Positions 51,592 through 61,894 are shown, counted from the first letter of the stretch. The stretch: 64,000 nucleotides of DNA from Parabacteroides sp. TM07-1AC (GCF_003480915.1 NZ_QUKD01000013.1:1-64000); one strand, 5' to 3'. Notes: generated from the sequence alone by a model not told the origin. Program-made: numbers and translations.

Positions 51592-52197
51592 TTACTTTAT
51601 CTTTATTCCGTTGAATATTAAATTCATTACATTATCTCTACGCTTAATCCGCTGGCTGATATTATCTCCCATAATACCCCTTATATAAGGAACTTCCAGT
51701 CCCTTTAAGGCATGATGCAGCACGACTGCTGTAATTTCCGTATCAGGCATTGCGAAAATGCCCTCCTTGACTCCGGCATCCAAAATTCCCTTCAATAATT
51801 CTGTTTCGCGTATATCGAAGCTCTTACGAACCTTCTCTACCCGCCATATATCACGGAAAAAGTTTGCTTTCAGTGTACCATTACGAAACACGAGCGCCTT
51901 GATAGCATCCAATCTGGAATAGATGAATGTCATCAACTTCTCATCAGCTGGCAAATCCTTTCCGGCAACATCAAGCAGCATCTTATATAATTGATCCAGC
52001 TCCGATTCCACCACAGCCAGATAAATCTCATTTTTACTCTTGAAATACGTATATAACGTACGTCTGCCTTTCTTGGAAGCCTGTGCAATATCGTTCATTG
52101 TCGTATTATCAACCCCCATGCGGGCAAACAATTGCCTGGCCACATCCACCAACATATCGCGTGTTTTAGAAACTGTCATCGGCATTGTATTGCACAT
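51592..52197 (-). CDS. TetR-family transcriptional regulator
   Basis: 201 aa from the ATG at 52197; the open frame to 52218 would start with TTG. N-terminal helix-turn-helix (DMLVDVARQLFARMGVDNTTMNDIAQASKKGRRTLYTYFKSK), variable helical C-terminal ligand domain. Ends 8 bp before the FabH-type gene, so likely controls the fatty-acid genes downstream (inference). Confidence 0.9.
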   Translation of the reverse strand: MCNTMPMTVSKTRDMLVDVARQLFARMGVDNTTMNDIAQASKKGRRTLYTYFKSKNEIYLAVVESELDQLYKMLLDVAGKDLPADEKLMTFIYSRLDAIKALVFRNGTLKANFFRDIWRVEKVRKSFDIRETELLKGILDAGVKEGIFAMPDTEITAVVLHHALKGLEVPYIRGIMGDNISQRIKRRDNVMNLIFNGIKIK

Positions 52198-52272
52198 TTT
52201 GATTAAAACTGTGCGCAAAGTACCTAAAAAAGATTGGTTTTACCAAGTATATTAAAAAAAACTTGCAATAAA

Positions 52273-52303
52273 TTTGTTTTATACGAGAAATTCCATACCT
52301 TTG
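52273..52303 (+). promoter_or_regulatory. Promoter of the first initiator tRNA
   Basis: TTTG (52273-52276), 19 bp, TACCTTTG (52296-52303), followed by CACTCGCAATCA that is shared with the second copy. Confidence 0.85.
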
Positions 52304-52336
52304 CACTCGCAATCACGAAATGATTGTAAACTATAT

Positions 52337-52408
<72 letters not shown>

Positions 52409-52417
52409 CTATATAAG

Positions 52418-52449
52418 AAGGCTTTCAGTTCAAACTGGAAGCCTTTTTT
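52418..52449 (+). terminator. Terminator of the first initiator tRNA
   Basis: AAGGCTTTCAGTT (52418-52430) pairs with AACTGGAAGCCTT (52433-52445) with one G-U pair, then T-run. Confidence 0.85.
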
Positions 52450-52570
52450 ATTTTTCATCTTCTCTAAGCTTTATTAGCCAAAATTAAACGATCAAATTCC
52501 GCCCCGGCATGTTTATTGTAATGTAGATGTATGAATAGCAACAGATAAAAGACTTAACAATATAAATAAT

Positions 52571-53485
52571 ATGGCTTATATAGACTATTACAACATTCTA
52601 GGGGTGAACAAAGGAGCTTCGCAGGATGACATCAAAAAGGCATACAAGAAGCTGGCCCGTAAATATCATCCGGACCTGAATCCGAATGATCCGGACGCCC
52701 ATCGGAAATTTCAGGAGATTAACGAAGCCAATGAAGTTTTAAGTGATCCGGAAAAACGAAAGAAATACGATCAATACGGTGAAAACTGGAAACATGCTGA
52801 TCAATTCGAGGCTCAACAGAATCAATACGGACAGTACCAGGGTGGTTTTGGAGGCTTTGGCGGCAACGGAGGAGGCGCTCAGTGGAGTGCGTCGGACGAC
52901 GGTAGCGGCTTCTCCGACTTCTTTGAGTCCATGTTCGGCGGAGGCGGTCGAAGCAGCGGCAGAGGAAACTATGCATTCCGCGGCCAGGATTATAACGCAG
53001 AGCTGCACGTCTCTTTGGCAGATGCTGCCAAAACGCACAAACAGGTTATCACGGTCAATGGCAAGAACCTGCGTATCACCGTCCCAGCCGGTATAGCCGA
53101 CGGACAAACTATCAAACTGAAAGGACAAGGTGGTCCGGGTGTAAACGGCGGACCGGCAGGCGACTTATATATAACGTTCAGCATAGGTGAAGACAGTCGC
53201 TTCAAACGTGTGGGCGACGATCTGTATGTAACGGCTCCTCTGAACCTGTACACCGCCATATTAGGAGGAGAACAGATCATCGAAACGATGGATAGCAAAG
53301 TCAAACTGAAAGTAGCTCCCGGTACGCAGAATAACAGCAAAGTACGATTGAAAGGCAAAGGATTCCCTGTCTATAAAAAAGACGGACAGTTCGGCGATCT
53401 GATCGTCACCTACTCTATTGAGATACCGACGAATCTGACGGAAAAACAGAAAGAGTTGTTCCGCGAAATACAGAGTCTTAATTAA
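52571..53485 (+). CDS. cbpA: DnaJ-type co-chaperone CbpA
   Basis: 304 aa. J-domain 3-70 with the HPD motif ([17 protein letters not shown]), Gly/Phe-rich linker about 85-130 ([13 protein letters not shown]), then two substrate-binding beta domains without the zinc-finger of classical DnaJ, as in CbpA. Stimulates DnaK ATPase. Followed 15 bp later by a CbpM-type modulator. Confidence 0.93.
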   Translation: MAYIDYYNILGVNKGASQDDIKKAYKKLARKYHPDLNPNDPDAHRKFQEINEANEVLSDPEKRKKYDQYGENWKHADQFEAQQNQYGQYQGGFGGFGGNGGGAQWSASDDGSGFSDFFESMFGGGGRSSGRGNYAFRGQDYNAELHVSLADAAKTHKQVITVNGKNLRITVPAGIADGQTIKLKGQGGPGVNGGPAGDLYITFSIGEDSRFKRVGDDLYVTAPLNLYTAILGGEQIIETMDSKVKLKVAPGTQNNSKVRLKGKGFPVYKKDGQFGDLIVTYSIEIPTNLTEKQKELFREIQSLN

Positions 53486-53500
53486 TAAAACACGAGTACT

Positions 53501-53815
53501 ATGCAAACAGATTTAATTATAGTCAACGAATATTGCCGGATATGCCATATCGAACCTTCCTTCATTTTCAGACTGGAAGAAGGCGGACTAATTGAAATCC
53601 GCATTGTCGAAGGTGAGAAGTATTTGCAGGCGGAACAATTACAGGATATCGAAAGATATACACGTATGTATTACGACCTGGCGATCAACTTCGAAGGGAT
53701 CGATGCCATCCATCATCTACTGAACCGTATCAAGTCCATGCAACAGCAGATCGGACACCTGAAGAAGATGCTTCATGTATATGAGGCAAAAGATTTTGAA
53801 GAAAATGAATTATAA
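53501..53815 (+). CDS. cbpM: Chaperone modulator CbpM-like protein
   Basis: 104 aa. N-terminal MerR-like helical region (LIIVNEYCRICHIEPSFIFRLEEGGLIEI) and a C-terminal coiled-coil segment (LNRIKSMQQQIGHLKKMLHVYEAKD). CbpM proteins bind the J-domain of CbpA and inhibit it. Immediate linkage to cbpA is the main support. Confidence 0.85.
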   Translation: MQTDLIIVNEYCRICHIEPSFIFRLEEGGLIEIRIVEGEKYLQAEQLQDIERYTRMYYDLAINFEGIDAIHHLLNRIKSMQQQIGHLKKMLHVYEAKDFEENEL

Positions 53816-53825
53816 AACACAAAAC

Positions 53826-53868
53826 GACACATCCACCTTACAATCAACCAGGTAGATGTGTCATTTTG
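53826..53868 (+). terminator. Terminator of cbpA-cbpM
   Basis: GACACATCCACCT (53826-53838) and AGGTAGATGTGTC (53850-53862) pair with one mismatch, followed by ATTTTG. Confidence 0.65.
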
Positions 53869-53930
53869 TTACAAAAAACACCTTTAATCCCCAGCTTCCA
53901 GCAGAGGATTGAAAACTTTTTGCAAAACAA

Positions 53931-53961
53931 TTTGGATCATAAGAAATAATTCGTACCTTTG
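53931..53961 (+). promoter_or_regulatory. Promoter of the second initiator tRNA
   Basis: TTTG (53931-53934), 19 bp, TACCTTTG (53954-53961), then the same CACTCGCAATCA start region as copy 1. The upstream sequence differs from copy 1 except for the two boxes. Confidence 0.85.
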
Positions 53962-53993
53962 CACTCGCAATCAGATAATGATAGCAACTATAT

Positions 53994-54065
<72 letters not shown>

Positions 54066-54073
54066 CTATCTAA

Positions 54074-54104
54074 AGAGAATCAACAATGTTGGTTCTCTTT
54101 TTTT
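54074..54104 (+). terminator. Terminator of the second initiator tRNA
   Basis: AGAGAATCAAC (54074-54084) pairs with GTTGGTTCTCT (54088-54098) with one G-U pair, followed by a long T-run. Confidence 0.85.
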
Positions 54105-54741
54105 ATGTCTTGAAATCCCCCTCAACGGTCACTACCACGCATGAACCTAACTAAAACAGCTCGGTTAATCTCATCTCTACTGTTAAGCTGCTCCCACCAG
54201 ACAACTAACCTCCAGGCTCCTATCTTTTAAACAACAATCTCCTGACTTTTAAAATTAATATATGTACTCTACAAATATGTAACACTATAATTACATAAAG
54301 GCAAGGCATACTCTGCATTTATGTAATCATAATCTTTTATTATTAAAATATTAATGGTTTATACTTAAATATCCTATGGTTTACTCTGAATCTTAGTATT
54401 AGAAATGCTTACTTCCCGTAAAGATAAAAAGTCGTTTTGTCAATAAAAGCGTTCTTTTTGACAGGCGGATTTTCATATGATCCATAAATTGTCCATCTAT
54501 TCCAAGCCTCTTTTAGAACATTGATATTCAGAGTTAAAATTGAGTAATAACCTATTGGACATTGAACGTTTTCCAGTTCTTTCTGTTTATATACACAGCT
54601 AAACAAAAAACACATACCTCTCCGGGGAGAATCTCCCTTCAGCCAAAATCAGGTATGTATTTTATAAGCCAAACTGTATTTCCGTCAGTCACAGTAAATG
54701 TGACTGACGAACATTGTCGTAGAACTTAACTTAAAACGCAA
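54105..54741. other. 637-bp region upstream of the polysaccharide operon
   Basis: AT-rich with no convincing gene; a 68-codon minus-strand frame at 54409-54615 has no recognisable features. Two inverted repeats occur near the end: ACATACCT (54612-54619) with AGGTATGT (54652-54659), and the strong hairpin 54683-54709. There is no upxY/upxZ-type antiterminator gene before the operon in this window. Probably the long leader and promoter of the operon. Confidence 0.55.
54683..54709 (+). promoter_or_regulatory. Strong hairpin in the polysaccharide operon leader
   Basis: CGTCAGTCACA (54683-54693), loop GTAAA, TGTGACTGACG (54699-54709): perfect 11-bp stem 32 bp before the first start codon. No T-run follows, so it is not a standard terminator. 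It could be a protein-binding operator or a leader structure. Confidence 0.55.
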
Positions 54742-55869
54742 ATGATATACCTCTTGATTTTATTGGCCTTTATCATATCAGTAGTCTTTTCCATGCTGAT
54801 AATCCCACGTATTCTGATCGTGGCTCTGACGAAAAGACTTTTCGATATGCCGAACGAACGAAAAATACATACAGGAGCTATCCCCCGCCTGGGTGGCATA
54901 TCATTCGCTCCGACTATCTTATTCTCGTTAGCTTTCGTATCGGCTATCGCGTATCTGGGATATTTATACGGGTTCAAAATACCTGCCGATATTACTCCGC
55001 GTATCACTCCGGATTTCTATTTGCTCACCTGTGGCCTGATCATACTTTATCTTGCCGGCATCAAAGACGATCTGATCGGACTGCGGTACCATACAAAATT
55101 TATCGTACAGATCATCGCTGCCACCCTACTCCCTCTTTCCGGATTATGGATCAATAACTTTTACGGTCTTTTTGGAATCCACGAACTGGCACCCTGGATC
55201 GGCATGCCGCTGACTATCTTTGTTATCGTGTTCATTACGAATGCGATCAATCTGATCGACGGTATCGACGGACTGGCATCAGGGTTAAGCGGAGCAGCCC
55301 TGCTTATATTGGGATCTTTGTTCCTGCACAATCATATGTGGGCCTATGCCATGTTGTCATTCTCCACATTGGGGGTGCTGATTCCTTTTTTCTATTATAA
55401 TGTATTCGGACAGGCAGAACATGGCAGAAAGATATTCATGGGAGATACCGGAAGCCTGACTTTAGGATATATTCTGGCTTTCCTGTGTATCCGTTATGCA
55501 GCATACAATCCGGATATTGCCCCCTACTCCACCAGCGCCATCCTTATTTCATTTTCCACATTGATCGTTCCCATGTTTGATGTAATACGGGTGATGCTGA
55601 TACGGTTCCGCAGACGTAAAAGCCTGTTCTCTCCCGATAAAAATCATATACACCATAAATTTCTGGAAATGGGCTGCAGCCCCCACAAGGCCCTGCTTTA
55701 TATCCTGGCTATTTCATGGACTTTCAGCAGTCTGAATATCATATTGGTTCCCTATGTAAACATCAACATTTTATTTATCGGAGATATAGTGATCTGGACA
55801 GGACTGAACGTTTATTTGGATAAAATACAAAACAAAAAGAATTCATTGAAAGAGAAAAAAATCATCTAA
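54742..55869 (+). CDS. Undecaprenyl-phosphate sugar-1-phosphate transferase (WecA/MraY family)
   Basis: Starts assembly of a surface polysaccharide by placing the first sugar phosphate (probably GlcNAc-type) on undecaprenyl phosphate at the inner membrane. 375 aa with about ten membrane helices. Family motifs: DMPNERKIHTGAIPRLGG near 32 (the metal-site DxxxxRK), NAINLIDGIDGLASGLS near 173, FMGDTGSLTLGY near 233, and the HIHHKFLEMG loop near 300. First gene of the operon, as expected for the initiating transferase. Confidence 0.92.
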   Translation: MIYLLILLAFIISVVFSMLIIPRILIVALTKRLFDMPNERKIHTGAIPRLGGISFAPTILFSLAFVSAIAYLGYLYGFKIPADITPRITPDFYLLTCGLIILYLAGIKDDLIGLRYHTKFIVQIIAATLLPLSGLWINNFYGLFGIHELAPWIGMPLTIFVIVFITNAINLIDGIDGLASGLSGAALLILGSLFLHNHMWAYAMLSFSTLGVLIPFFYYNVFGQAEHGRKIFMGDTGSLTLGYILAFLCIRYAAYNPDIAPYSTSAILISFSTLIVPMFDVIRVMLIRFRRRKSLFSPDKNHIHHKFLEMGCSPHKALLYILAISWTFSSLNIILVPYVNINILFIGDIVIWTGLNVYLDKIQNKKNSLKEKKII

Positions 55870-55885
55870 AAGGTTTAATTGAATT

Positions 55886-57094
55886 ATGAAAGCATGTTTT
55901 ATGGGCTTAGGCTATATCGGTCTGCCCACAGCAATAATAGCAGCCGAACACGGCATCGATGTAATTGGCGTAGACATCAACCCGCTGGTTGTAGATATGA
56001 CCAATGAAGGGAAAATACATATCGTTGAACCTGGATTACAGGAGTTATGCCGGAAAGTGGTGGCATCCGGTCATCTACGGGCTTCGGTGAAACCGGAAGT
56101 GAGCGATGTTTACCTGATCGTTGTACCTACACCGTTCAAAGGGAATCATGAACCGGATATTTCGTATGTGGAAACAGCCACTCGGTCTGTCATACCTTTA
56201 CTGAAAGAGGGGGATCTGTTTGTGATCGAGTCGACATCTCCTGTCGGAACAACGGAGAAAATGACTCAACTGATCTATTCACTCCGTCCGGAACTGGAGG
56301 GGAAAATATACATCGCTTATTGTCCGGAACGTGTTCTTCCAGGTAATGTGATCTACGAGCTGATACACAATGACCGGGTTATCGGTGGCATCAACAAAGA
56401 GTCGACAGAAAAAGCGATCGGGTTTTACAGCCGGTTTGTAAAAGGGACCCTGCACAAAACAAATGCCAAGACTGCCGAAATGTGCAAGCTAACGGAAAAC
56501 TCTTCACGGGACGTACAGATTGCTTTTGCCAATGAGTTGTCGCTGATATGCGATAAAGCAGGGATCAATGTATGGGAGCTGATTGAACTGGCAAACAAGC
56601 ATCCGCGGGTAAATATCTTGCAACCGGGTTCCGGTGTAGGCGGCCATTGCATTGCTGTAGACCCTTATTTCATCACGGCTGAATTTCCTTATGAATCACA
56701 ATTAATCGCCAAGGCACGGGAGATCAACAACTACAAAGCCTTCTGGTGCGCGGAAAAGGTAGAGAGCGCCATGCTGAAATTCGAACTGGAGCATCACCGC
56801 AAACCGATTGTTGCCATGATGGGACTGGCTTTCAAGCCAAATATCGACGATTTACGGGAGTCACCTGCCAAATACATCACAACCAAGGTGATGCAAAGCC
56901 ATAATAATGCCGACATATTAGTGGTGGAACCGAACGTAGAAGTACACAAAGTGTTCAAACTCACCGATTACAGGGAGGCATATGAAAAAGCTGATATCGT
57001 GGTATTCCTGGTGAAACACGCCCCCTTCAATGAGTTAGTTTACGACCCAAAGAAAATAATACTTGATTTTGCCGGAGTCTACAAAAGGGAATGA
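55886..57094 (+). CDS. wecC: UDP-N-acetyl-D-mannosaminuronate-type dehydrogenase
   Basis: Four-electron oxidation of a UDP-sugar to a uronic acid with NAD. 402 aa. Rossmann motif GLGYIGLPTAIIAAEHGIDVIGVD near 7, LIVVPTPF near 80, ESTSPVGTTE, catalytic Cys in GSGVGGHCIAVDPYF near 255, and the C-terminal UDP-binding domain. The GGHCIAVDPYF form favours UDP-ManNAc dehydrogenase over UDP-glucose dehydrogenase. No epimerase gene (wecB) is visible yet; it may lie beyond the window. Overlaps the next gene by 4 bp. Confidence 0.88.
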   Translation: MKACFMGLGYIGLPTAIIAAEHGIDVIGVDINPLVVDMTNEGKIHIVEPGLQELCRKVVASGHLRASVKPEVSDVYLIVVPTPFKGNHEPDISYVETATRSVIPLLKEGDLFVIESTSPVGTTEKMTQLIYSLRPELEGKIYIAYCPERVLPGNVIYELIHNDRVIGGINKESTEKAIGFYSRFVKGTLHKTNAKTAEMCKLTENSSRDVQIAFANELSLICDKAGINVWELIELANKHPRVNILQPGSGVGGHCIAVDPYFITAEFPYESQLIAKAREINNYKAFWCAEKVESAMLKFELEHHRKPIVAMMGLAFKPNIDDLRESPAKYITTKVMQSHNNADILVVEPNVEVHKVFKLTDYREAYEKADIVVFLVKHAPFNELVYDPKKIILDFAGVYKRE

Positions 57095-58608
57095 CAACGA
57101 CAAATAGTAACAAGCGCATTGCCCAAAATGCTATGATGATGTATATAAGGATGCTGCTGACTATGGCAGTTACCTTATATACTTCCAGGGTTGTTTTAAA
57201 TGCGCTGGGAGTAAATGACTATGGAATCTACAATGTGGTCGGCGGAGTAGTTACCATGTTCTCTTTCTTGAAAGGGACATTAACTTCCGGAACACAGCGG
57301 TTCCTCACCTTCGAACTAGGCAGAAAGGATTTCAACCGACTTCAAAAAACATTTTCTGCCACTCTCGTCATCCATTTCTTTCTGGCTATCCTGATCCTGA
57401 TTCTGGCGGAAACAATCGGCCTGTGGTTTCTCGATTACAAGATGAACATTCCACCAGACAGGATGTATGCGGCACAGTGGTGTTATCAGTTCTCCATCGC
57501 AGCCAGTCTGCTGACGATTATCCAGTCTCCTTACAACGCTTGTATTATTGCCCATGAACGCATGAATATCTATGCGTATGTCAGTATTATAGATGTTGTA
57601 CTCAAACTATTGATCGTTTATTTACTGGTAGTGATAAATACGGATAAACTGATACTCTATTCACTGCTGGTATTCCTTGTCAATCTAGTAGTCATTGGAA
57701 TATACATATTATATTGTCGAAAAAAATACCCGGAATGCGCATTTATAATCGTCAGAGATAAAGCATTATATAAACCCATACTTGTTTTTTCCGGCTGGAA
57801 CATGATGAGTATGTTCGGCTATCTACTCAGCAGCCAGGGAGTAAATATATTGTTGAATATATTCTTCTATCCGGCTATCAATGCTGCACGTGCGATCGCT
57901 TATCAGATAAACTCGGCTTTAACCTCGTTTGTCAATAATTTCCAGATTGCCGTAACACCTCAAGTCGTCAAGTTATATGCCGACGACCAGCAGGAATCAA
58001 TGAAAAACCTGTTGTATAAGAATTCAAAATACGGTTTTTCATTGCTATGGCTTCTCTCATTGCCGGTCTTGCTGGAGATAAACAAAATACTCGTTCTATG
58101 GTTGAAAGAAGTTCCTTCCGAAACTATGATCATGGCCCGGCTGGTGATTATACAAAGCCTGTTCTATACCTTCAACCGTCCGTTCGATATTGCTATCGAG
58201 GCAGTCGGACGCATGAAAGAAGTAAATCTGTTTACCGGCCCTATGCAGATAATGGTATTACCGGTGTCGTACCTGCTTCTCAAGATCGGATTACCCTTTT
58301 ATACACCGTTCATACTGAATATTATAGTAGTGATTCTCTGCCTGGTGGTAGAAACTCATTATCTGAATAAATGGATAAATATTTCCAGAAGAGTAATCTT
58401 ACAACAGATCATTTATCCTCTCTTCTATATGGTAACCCTGTCGTCCATTCTGCCCGTCCTTGTTTATTTACATATGAATAGCAGTCTGTTAAGACTATTT
58501 ATGGTCGTCGTAACATCATCATTCTCCGTCATAGCATGCTCCTATTTCATCGTATTGGACAAACAGGCCAGGGACTGGGTGAAAAACAAAGTCAAATCGA
58601 TCTTATAA
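57091..58608 (+). CDS. wzx: Polysaccharide flippase (Wzx/MATE-like)
   Basis: Moves lipid-linked repeat units across the inner membrane. 505 aa with about 12-14 transmembrane helices and an N-terminal basic segment, RIAQNAMMMYIRMLLTMAVTLYTSRVVLNALG, typical of the oligosaccharide flippase family. Coupled to the dehydrogenase gene by an ATGA overlap. The repeat-unit specificity is unknown. Confidence 0.9.
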   Translation: MTTTNSNKRIAQNAMMMYIRMLLTMAVTLYTSRVVLNALGVNDYGIYNVVGGVVTMFSFLKGTLTSGTQRFLTFELGRKDFNRLQKTFSATLVIHFFLAILILILAETIGLWFLDYKMNIPPDRMYAAQWCYQFSIAASLLTIIQSPYNACIIAHERMNIYAYVSIIDVVLKLLIVYLLVVINTDKLILYSLLVFLVNLVVIGIYILYCRKKYPECAFIIVRDKALYKPILVFSGWNMMSMFGYLLSSQGVNILLNIFFYPAINAARAIAYQINSALTSFVNNFQIAVTPQVVKLYADDQQESMKNLLYKNSKYGFSLLWLLSLPVLLEINKILVLWLKEVPSETMIMARLVIIQSLFYTFNRPFDIAIEAVGRMKEVNLFTGPMQIMVLPVSYLLLKIGLPFYTPFILNIIVVILCLVVETHYLNKWINISRRVILQQIIYPLFYMVTLSSILPVLVYLHMNSSLLRLFMVVVTSSFSVIACSYFIVLDKQARDWVKNKVKSIL

Positions 58609-58619
58609 TTATTGATTGC

Positions 58620-59609
58620 ATGAAGAAAGTTATATTATCATTCGATTATGAATTATTTTTCGGAGAAAGATCCGGTACTGTAGACAACAGTATTATACGT
58701 CCTACGGAACTATTACTTAATAAACTGGATAAGATCAACGGGAAAGCAACCTTTTTCGTCGATTACTTAATGATCAAATATTTAGAAGCACAGCTGAAAA
58801 CAACCAAAGAGGCCCGCAAGATAACAACCCAACTGCAGGAAATAGTACAGCAAGGTCATCGTATCGAACTACACATCCATCCGCATTGGATAGATGCCCG
58901 TTACAATGGAGACGGGACCTGGGACTTTAAAGATTTCACCCACTACAGTTTGAATTCATTGCCGGAAGACACTGTTTCCGATCTATTTACCGAAGGTTGC
59001 GAGATGTTGAACAAAATTGCCGGAACTGTCGATCCATCCTATAAGGTGGTAGCTTTCCGGGCAGGCGGATGGGCAGTACAACCTTTTTCCCATTTACACA
59101 AAGCTTTTAAGAAAGCGAATATAAAAATAGACTCTTCCGTTTCCTGCGGATTTCGCTACAAAGGGAACGATTCCTTTTATGATTTCACACATGTGCCGGA
59201 CAAACCGGTATATACATTCAAAGACGATGTCCTGGTAGAAGATAAAGACGGAGAATTTGTTGAATTTCCGATATCTTCTTACGAATATACATTTCCTATG
59301 CGGATTATCAATAGTATACACCGATACATCAATCCCGGATTATTCAGACAAACAACAGACGGCACCCATTCCCGGATTTCTTACGGGACTCTTCCGACAA
59401 AGATCCGGAAGAATAGTTCGATCCTGTCCAGATTCACGCTGTCACGCCTGTCTCCTTATGTATTGCTCTATGCTTTAAAGAAAGAGAAAAAGGAATTGCT
59501 GGTATTTTTAGACCATCCCAAAGATTTTACATACTCAGCTTTATCCTTTTTGACTTTACTGGAAGGAAACGTTGAGTTTCATTTGTATACAGACTTTATC
59601 GATCACTGA
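58620..59609 (+). CDS. Polysaccharide deacetylase (NodB-like)
   Basis: 329 aa from the ATG at 58620; the longer frame from 58536 would overlap the flippase gene. NodB-type fold with Asp in ILSFDYELFF near 8, metal-binding His residues in ELHIHPHWIDARY near 82, and FRAGGWAVQPF near 145. Probably removes an acetyl group from the growing glycan. No signal peptide, so it may act in the cytoplasm on a nucleotide- or lipid-linked sugar (inference). Confidence 0.82.
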   Translation: MKKVILSFDYELFFGERSGTVDNSIIRPTELLLNKLDKINGKATFFVDYLMIKYLEAQLKTTKEARKITTQLQEIVQQGHRIELHIHPHWIDARYNGDGTWDFKDFTHYSLNSLPEDTVSDLFTEGCEMLNKIAGTVDPSYKVVAFRAGGWAVQPFSHLHKAFKKANIKIDSSVSCGFRYKGNDSFYDFTHVPDKPVYTFKDDVLVEDKDGEFVEFPISSYEYTFPMRIINSIHRYINPGLFRQTTDGTHSRISYGTLPTKIRKNSSILSRFTLSRLSPYVLLYALKKEKKELLVFLDHPKDFTYSALSFLTLLEGNVEFHLYTDFIDH

Positions 59610-59623
59610 TACATAAACGAAAT

Positions 59624-60787
59624 ATGGATAAAAAATATATATTCCATTGCATGTGTTACTCGCCAAAGGTATACTCAGGACTCGACCGGTTTACTCTTAT
59701 GCTGGCAAACAAATTGGCAGAAGACCATTATCAGAATATATTCCTGTTTTATGATACACTGGAATATGCTCCTGTCTATCGCGAGGAACTGACAGAAAAC
59801 GGACATACGATCGTTTTACTGGATTCCAAATCCGGTACACTGAAACTATTGAAGGAATATCTAACCTGTTTCAATTCGTACAAACCTGCGATCGTCCATG
59901 TTCATTTTACGTCGTTATTCAAATTGCTGAATTGTTTCCTTCGTCTTTTTTATCATTTCAAACTGTTTATCTCTTTTCATTCGACAGTAAACCCTTGCTC
60001 TTCCTATAAAAAGTACAGGAAACAGAAAGGATTTGTCAAAACATTACTTTACACCTGGTATTGCCGCTTTATATATCAGCAAAGTAATGCCATTATTTGT
60101 GTCAGCCAAGCTGTAAAGCGACAGTATCTTCAGTTTTTACATCATAATAGAAAAGTCAAGTGTCTGTATTTAGGAGTTAATCCTACTATAACCAGTCAGG
60201 AAAAGGCTAAAAGAATACTGCATTTTGAAGATGAAACGAGATTTCGGATATGTCATATTTCCGCTTTCGAACATCTGAAAGGAATAGATATAATCATTGA
60301 GGCTGCAGCCCTTTTGAAAGAAAAGTATCAATTAAGGGATTTCAAAGTTTACTTAATAGGGACTGACAGAAGAAATGACAATTATTCAAAAATGATAAAA
60401 GAGCTGTCAGCTCGTCTTCAGGTCCGGGAACACATCGTCTGGCTAGGGAAAAGATTTGATATACAATATATATTACCGGCCTTTGATGTGTACATCCATC
60501 CTTCCAGACAAGAAGGCATAGGAGTCTCCTTGATGGAAGCGGCTTCTGCCGGACTGCCTCTTATTGGGACCAGAGTTGGCGGGATACCGGAGGTTATTGC
60601 CCACGAATCGAATGGCTTCCTGATAAAAAGTGAATCTGCGGTCCAATTGGCTCATTATCTTTATAAACTATATCAGGATAAAAAAATTCATCGTGAGATG
60701 GCTATCCGATCCAAAGAAAGATGGAACGACTCATTCAATATAGAGAAACAGACAAACAAATTATATCAAATATACATAAACGCTTAA
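59624..60787 (+). CDS. Glycosyltransferase family 4 protein
   Basis: 387 aa, GT-B fold. N-terminal domain with the acceptor-side SGLDRFTLMLANKLAEDH, C-terminal donor domain with HISAFEHLKGIDIIIEAAALL near 203 and the E-x7-E motif in HPSRQEGIGVSLMEAASAGLPLIGTRVGGIPEVI near 290. Retaining transfer of an unknown sugar in repeat-unit assembly. Confidence 0.92.
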   Translation: MDKKYIFHCMCYSPKVYSGLDRFTLMLANKLAEDHYQNIFLFYDTLEYAPVYREELTENGHTIVLLDSKSGTLKLLKEYLTCFNSYKPAIVHVHFTSLFKLLNCFLRLFYHFKLFISFHSTVNPCSSYKKYRKQKGFVKTLLYTWYCRFIYQQSNAIICVSQAVKRQYLQFLHHNRKVKCLYLGVNPTITSQEKAKRILHFEDETRFRICHISAFEHLKGIDIIIEAAALLKEKYQLRDFKVYLIGTDRRNDNYSKMIKELSARLQVREHIVWLGKRFDIQYILPAFDVYIHPSRQEGIGVSLMEAASAGLPLIGTRVGGIPEVIAHESNGFLIKSESAVQLAHYLYKLYQDKKIHREMAIRSKERWNDSFNIEKQTNKLYQIYINA

Positions 60788-60799
60788 AGTAAATCGACT

Positions 60800-61894
60800 A
60801 TGATACATATCGTTGTTCTAATTGATACAAATATCGAAAGATACCCTCCCGTTATAGCCCTTTTGGATGCAATAACCCTGCAAGAAGACTTCTCCGTTAC
60901 CGTTATCGAGGGAGAACATGATCCCAACATGGATAAACGTTATCAGAAACAGGCAACCTTTTTCCACCTGTACGGGAAACCTTATATGGGAAATCTGCTC
61001 CACAAAGCATACAACCGTATAAGCCGGATCATTAAATACAGGAAGTTTGTAAAGAACTATTTGACAAACAATGCATATGATGTTGTGTGGGTAGCAACAG
61101 CCGATACAGCCCTCCACTTACGGGGGATCATCGAGAAACATAATTTTATCCTGAACCTGTTTGAACTTTACGATACTTTTCCCGTTCGGTTAAAATGGCT
61201 GCATCATTTATCTGCGTATGCCCGCAACATAGTAGTTCCTGAAATAAACAGAGCCAATATATTCCGGGTATGGTTCAATCTGCCGGAAACTCCGTTTGTC
61301 ATACCGAACAAACCTTCCGAACATCCGTGTTGTAAGAATCTGTCTGTCGACCAAATCGGTAACACCATTTTAGAACATATATCTAAAAAGATCATTCTAT
61401 ATCAAGGACACATCATTGAAGAAAGAAGACTGGATGCTATCTGTGAAGCCATATCGCAATTGCCGGATTACTGCCTGGTCCTGATGGGTAAGGAAACGGA
61501 CTACCTGGTCGACCTGAAAAGCCGGTTTCCGTTTATCATCCATCAAAACTATGTTTCCCCGCCTCTTCACCTTAATATCACCAGTCATGCACATATCGGT
61601 ATTGTCACTTATACGTATGAATCACTGAATAACATATTTTGTGCACCTAATAAAATCTGGGAATATGCAGGTTTTGGCATACCGATGCTCGGAAACAATA
61701 TACCGGGTCTTCAATCGACTATCGGAGCATCGCAGGCAGGCATCTGCGTAGATACAGATAGGATTGGAGAGATATTGAATGCAATCCAGGCTATAGATAG
61801 CGAATATGAGTTTTATAGTAAAAAAGCACTCGCTTTTTATCATTCGGTTTCTATAAACAAGATGTATAAAGATGTTATATACCAATCATTATAA
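60800..61894 (+). CDS. Glycosyltransferase, GT-B type
   Basis: 364 aa. GT-B layout with C-terminal motifs IILYQGHIIEERRLDAICEAIS near 197 and EYAGFGIPMLGNNIPGLQ near 290, in which the usual EGFG/E-x7-E is replaced by EYAGFGIPML. Less canonical than the preceding enzyme but clearly in the same superfamily. Overlaps the next gene by 23 bp. Confidence 0.8.
   Translation: MIHIVVLIDTNIERYPPVIALLDAITLQEDFSVTVIEGEHDPNMDKRYQKQATFFHLYGKPYMGNLLHKAYNRISRIIKYRKFVKNYLTNNAYDVVWVATADTALHLRGIIEKHNFILNLFELYDTFPVRLKWLHHLSAYARNIVVPEINRANIFRVWFNLPETPFVIPNKPSEHPCCKNLSVDQIGNTILEHISKKIILYQGHIIEERRLDAICEAISQLPDYCLVLMGKETDYLVDLKSRFPFIIHQNYVSPPLHLNITSHAHIGIVTYTYESLNNIFCAPNKIWEYAGFGIPMLGNNIPGLQSTIGASQAGICVDTDRIGEILNAIQAIDSEYEFYSKKALAFYHSVSINKMYKDVIYQSL

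Noticed and set aside
54409..54615. 68-codon minus-strand frame before the polysaccharide operon
   Set aside because: AT-rich, no recognisable domain, no supported start context and no partner gene.
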